From: a virus
IMG/VR virus record: IMGVR_UViG_3300035210_000087
Span: 1 to 58,822 of that record
Length of the DNA stretch: 58,822 nucleotides
Direction: 5' to 3' (one strand)
Position 1 is the first letter of the stretch; each line of letters starts with the position of its first letter. Below are positions 57,502 through 58,822 of this stretch, one piece after another. A program made the position numbers and the translations under genes. A model generated the notes under the pieces. That model saw only the letters and a program-made list of their open reading frames with translations, searched no databases and was not told where the DNA came from.

Positions 57502-58243
57502 GACGGGACGCCTCAAGGTAACTGCCGCGTGGGCTAAGATGTCTGTTGCGGAATACCTGAACCGGAAAGCCGGTGGAATTAGCTTCTGCACTAAATGCAA
57601 GGCGTGGAAGGAGAACGTTGAATTTGGACCGGACAAAAGCCGCACAGACGGCGTCGCACGAACATGCAAAGCCTGCAGGGGGGCGCGCCACAAACTGACA
57701 TACAGGCCCAAGCCGAAGCGGACCGAAAAGAGGGTTTTCTCGGCCAAGGCTATCGCCAGCATGTCGGCGGGGCAGAAGCGGTCTTATGCCAACGGCCGCC
57801 CGGGCAACATGAGGGGGAAAAAGCACACGCTTGAGGCGCGGATAAAAATATCAAGGAGACTGCGGGCGAGCTACCAGGGCGGAAGAAAGCCAGCGTCATT
57901 CAAGGACGGAGACGCCAAGGAGCGATTGAAGCTGCGAGCCATGCCTGAATACAGAGCATGGCGATATGAAGTTTTCGCACGAGACAACTTCACATGCCAG
58001 GACTGCGGAGACGCAAGAGGCGGGAACCTACACGCGCATCACATCGAGCCGTTTGCAACGCACGAAGCGCTTCGGTTTGAGGTCTCAAACGGCGTCACCC
58101 TTTGTAGAGACTGCCACGACTTGAGGCACGCAGCAGCGGACGGAAAAAGGAGGCTAAAGCGAGATGGCTTCAGAACGAGGCACTGGAATAGGTTCCGGAA
58201 GCCATTCGATCCATTCGGAAAAGATTGGGAGAGCGGGGCGTGA
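57488..58243 (+). CDS. HNH homing-type endonuclease with zinc finger and NUMOD3
   Basis: 251 aa from MAQTKTGRLK. N-terminal zinc site C34/C37/C60/C63; NUMOD3 (MRGKKHTLEARIKISRRLRA, about 108-127); HNH domain C170/C173, H184-H185, N201, C206/C209-H210. A free-standing homing endonuclease, probably mobile. Overlaps the next gene by 4 nt. Confidence 0.85.
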   Translation: MAQTKTGRLKVTAAWAKMSVAEYLNRKAGGISFCTKCKAWKENVEFGPDKSRTDGVARTCKACRGARHKLTYRPKPKRTEKRVFSAKAIASMSAGQKRSYANGRPGNMRGKKHTLEARIKISRRLRASYQGGRKPASFKDGDAKERLKLRAMPEYRAWRYEVFARDNFTCQDCGDARGGNLHAHHIEPFATHEALRFEVSNGVTLCRDCHDLRHAAADGKRRLKRDGFRTRHWNRFRKPFDPFGKDWESGA

Positions 58244-58822
58244 CCACGAGGACAACTATTTCCTGGAGTCTGTCGTCATGGAATCCGAGCGTCGGATGTG
58301 ACAAGGTCAGCGAGGGATGCAGAAATTGCTACGCCGAGACCATGGTGTCACGCCCTGGGCTTGGCTTCGGGCATCCGTTCAACGAGGTGCGCTTGCACCC
58401 AGAGCGGCTTGCGCATGTGCGGCGGTTCAAGCCCGTCACCGGAGCAGACGGCCGGATAACGCCTCATCTCGTGTTCGTAAACAGCATGAGCGATTTGATG
58501 CACGACGCCATCCCGGACGCCTTCGTGCATCAGGTCTTCGACGTGATGGAGGCGAACCCGCAGACCGTGTTTCAGGTGCTCAGCAAAAGGGCCGTAAGGG
58601 CGAGGCGGTTCCTCGTCGATCGCTTCGGAGGGCGAGGCATACCGCAGCACATCTGGTTCGGCTTCACGGTGGAAACCAACGAGGTTGCCGGCCGGCTGAA
58701 GATCCTTCGCACCATCAAGGAACGGGTCGGGGGAATGGTAACGATGGTCAGCGTTGAGCCCATCGTCGGCCCAACTGACAAGCTCGACTTCGATGGTATC
58801 GCCTGGGTCATCACTGGCGGCG
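58240..58822 (+). CDS. DUF5131 (phage Gp37/Gp68) family protein, truncated by the window
   Basis: GTG start. SWSLSSWNPSVGCDKVSEGC then RNCYAETM is the CxxGC...CYA metal-binding signature of the Gp37/Gp68 (DUF5131) group, which is radical-SAM-like. It ends FDGIAWVITGG at the edge; the missing part is probably the ESGPGARP motif onwards. Confidence 0.85.
   Translation, partial: MTTRTTISWSLSSWNPSVGCDKVSEGCRNCYAETMVSRPGLGFGHPFNEVRLHPERLAHVRRFKPVTGADGRITPHLVFVNSMSDLMHDAIPDAFVHQVFDVMEANPQTVFQVLSKRAVRARRFLVDRFGGRGIPQHIWFGFTVETNEVAGRLKILRTIKERVGGMVTMVSVEPIVGPTDKLDFDGIAWVITGG

Noticed and set aside
1-58822. Complete circular phage genome
   Set aside because: Joining the right and left edges puts the DUF5131 frame out of step with the leftover C-terminus, and the expected motifs after ITGG are missing. 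At least some sequence is absent.

Overview
The window is most of a lambda-like siphophage genome (or prophage) of high GC content, probably infecting an alphaproteobacterium. The packaging and head block follows lambda order: terminase small and large subunits, gpW-like connector, gpB-like portal, gpC-like S49 protease with a nested scaffold, gpD-like decoration protein and gpE-like capsid protein. The alphaproteobacterial host is inferred from GC content, a GapR-like domain, YdaS-type and zinc-ribbon regulators, and a FixK/FnrL-like box. No integrase, ParA or tRNA gene was found. Both ends cut genes (bases 1-48 and 58240-58822) and the two broken frames do not join, so the window is not a closed circle as given.

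Layout. 1-8256 (rightward): small hypothetical proteins, several Cys-rich, then a tail-appendage cassette with two paralogous lectin-like proteins and a glycosyltransferase. 8262-15917 (leftward): regulator, holin-like and GH19 endolysin genes, a methyltransferase-like protein, a ParB-like protein, replication-type proteins, a RuvC-like resolvase, a GapR/Rmf-like protein and a YdaS-like regulator. 15918-16026: divergent switch. 16161-20378 (rightward): recombination cassette of PD-(D/E)XK exonuclease, Sak4-like ATPase and partners. 20386-20935: a GGCNN pentamer tract. 21281-23762: a winged-helix protein and a divergent pair, a ribbon-helix-helix protein against a HicA-like/HTH fusion, around a near-perfect 30-bp palindrome. 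23746-47706 (leftward): the late operon, read from terminase at 47.7 kb down to tail-tip and spanin-like genes at 23.7 kb, with a programmed -1 frameshift in the tail chaperone and a 2446-residue tape measure. 47707-49913: a non-coding island with two arrays of 28-bp repeats, palindromes, one basic protein gene, a terminator and a G-quadruplex-prone heptad tract. 50477-58822 (rightward): early/accessory operon of small proteins, a minimal ligase, a DnaN-like clamp, a DUF2786 protein, an HNH nuclease and a DUF5131 protein.

How it works together. Three divergent control regions (15.9, 22.8 and 50.3 kb) separate rightward early genes from leftward late and lysis genes. The exonuclease/Sak4 pair, clamp, ligase and resolvase form a recombination-replication toolkit. 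The repeat island upstream of the terminase is the best candidate for an origin, partition or packaging (cos) region. Several early genes share a 12-bp leader motif, GGCAATGAAGCC, 19-23 nt before their start codon. The most unusual structures are the 28-bp repeat island, the phase-locked GGCNN tract, the shared leader motif and the HicA-like/HTH fusion with its operator.
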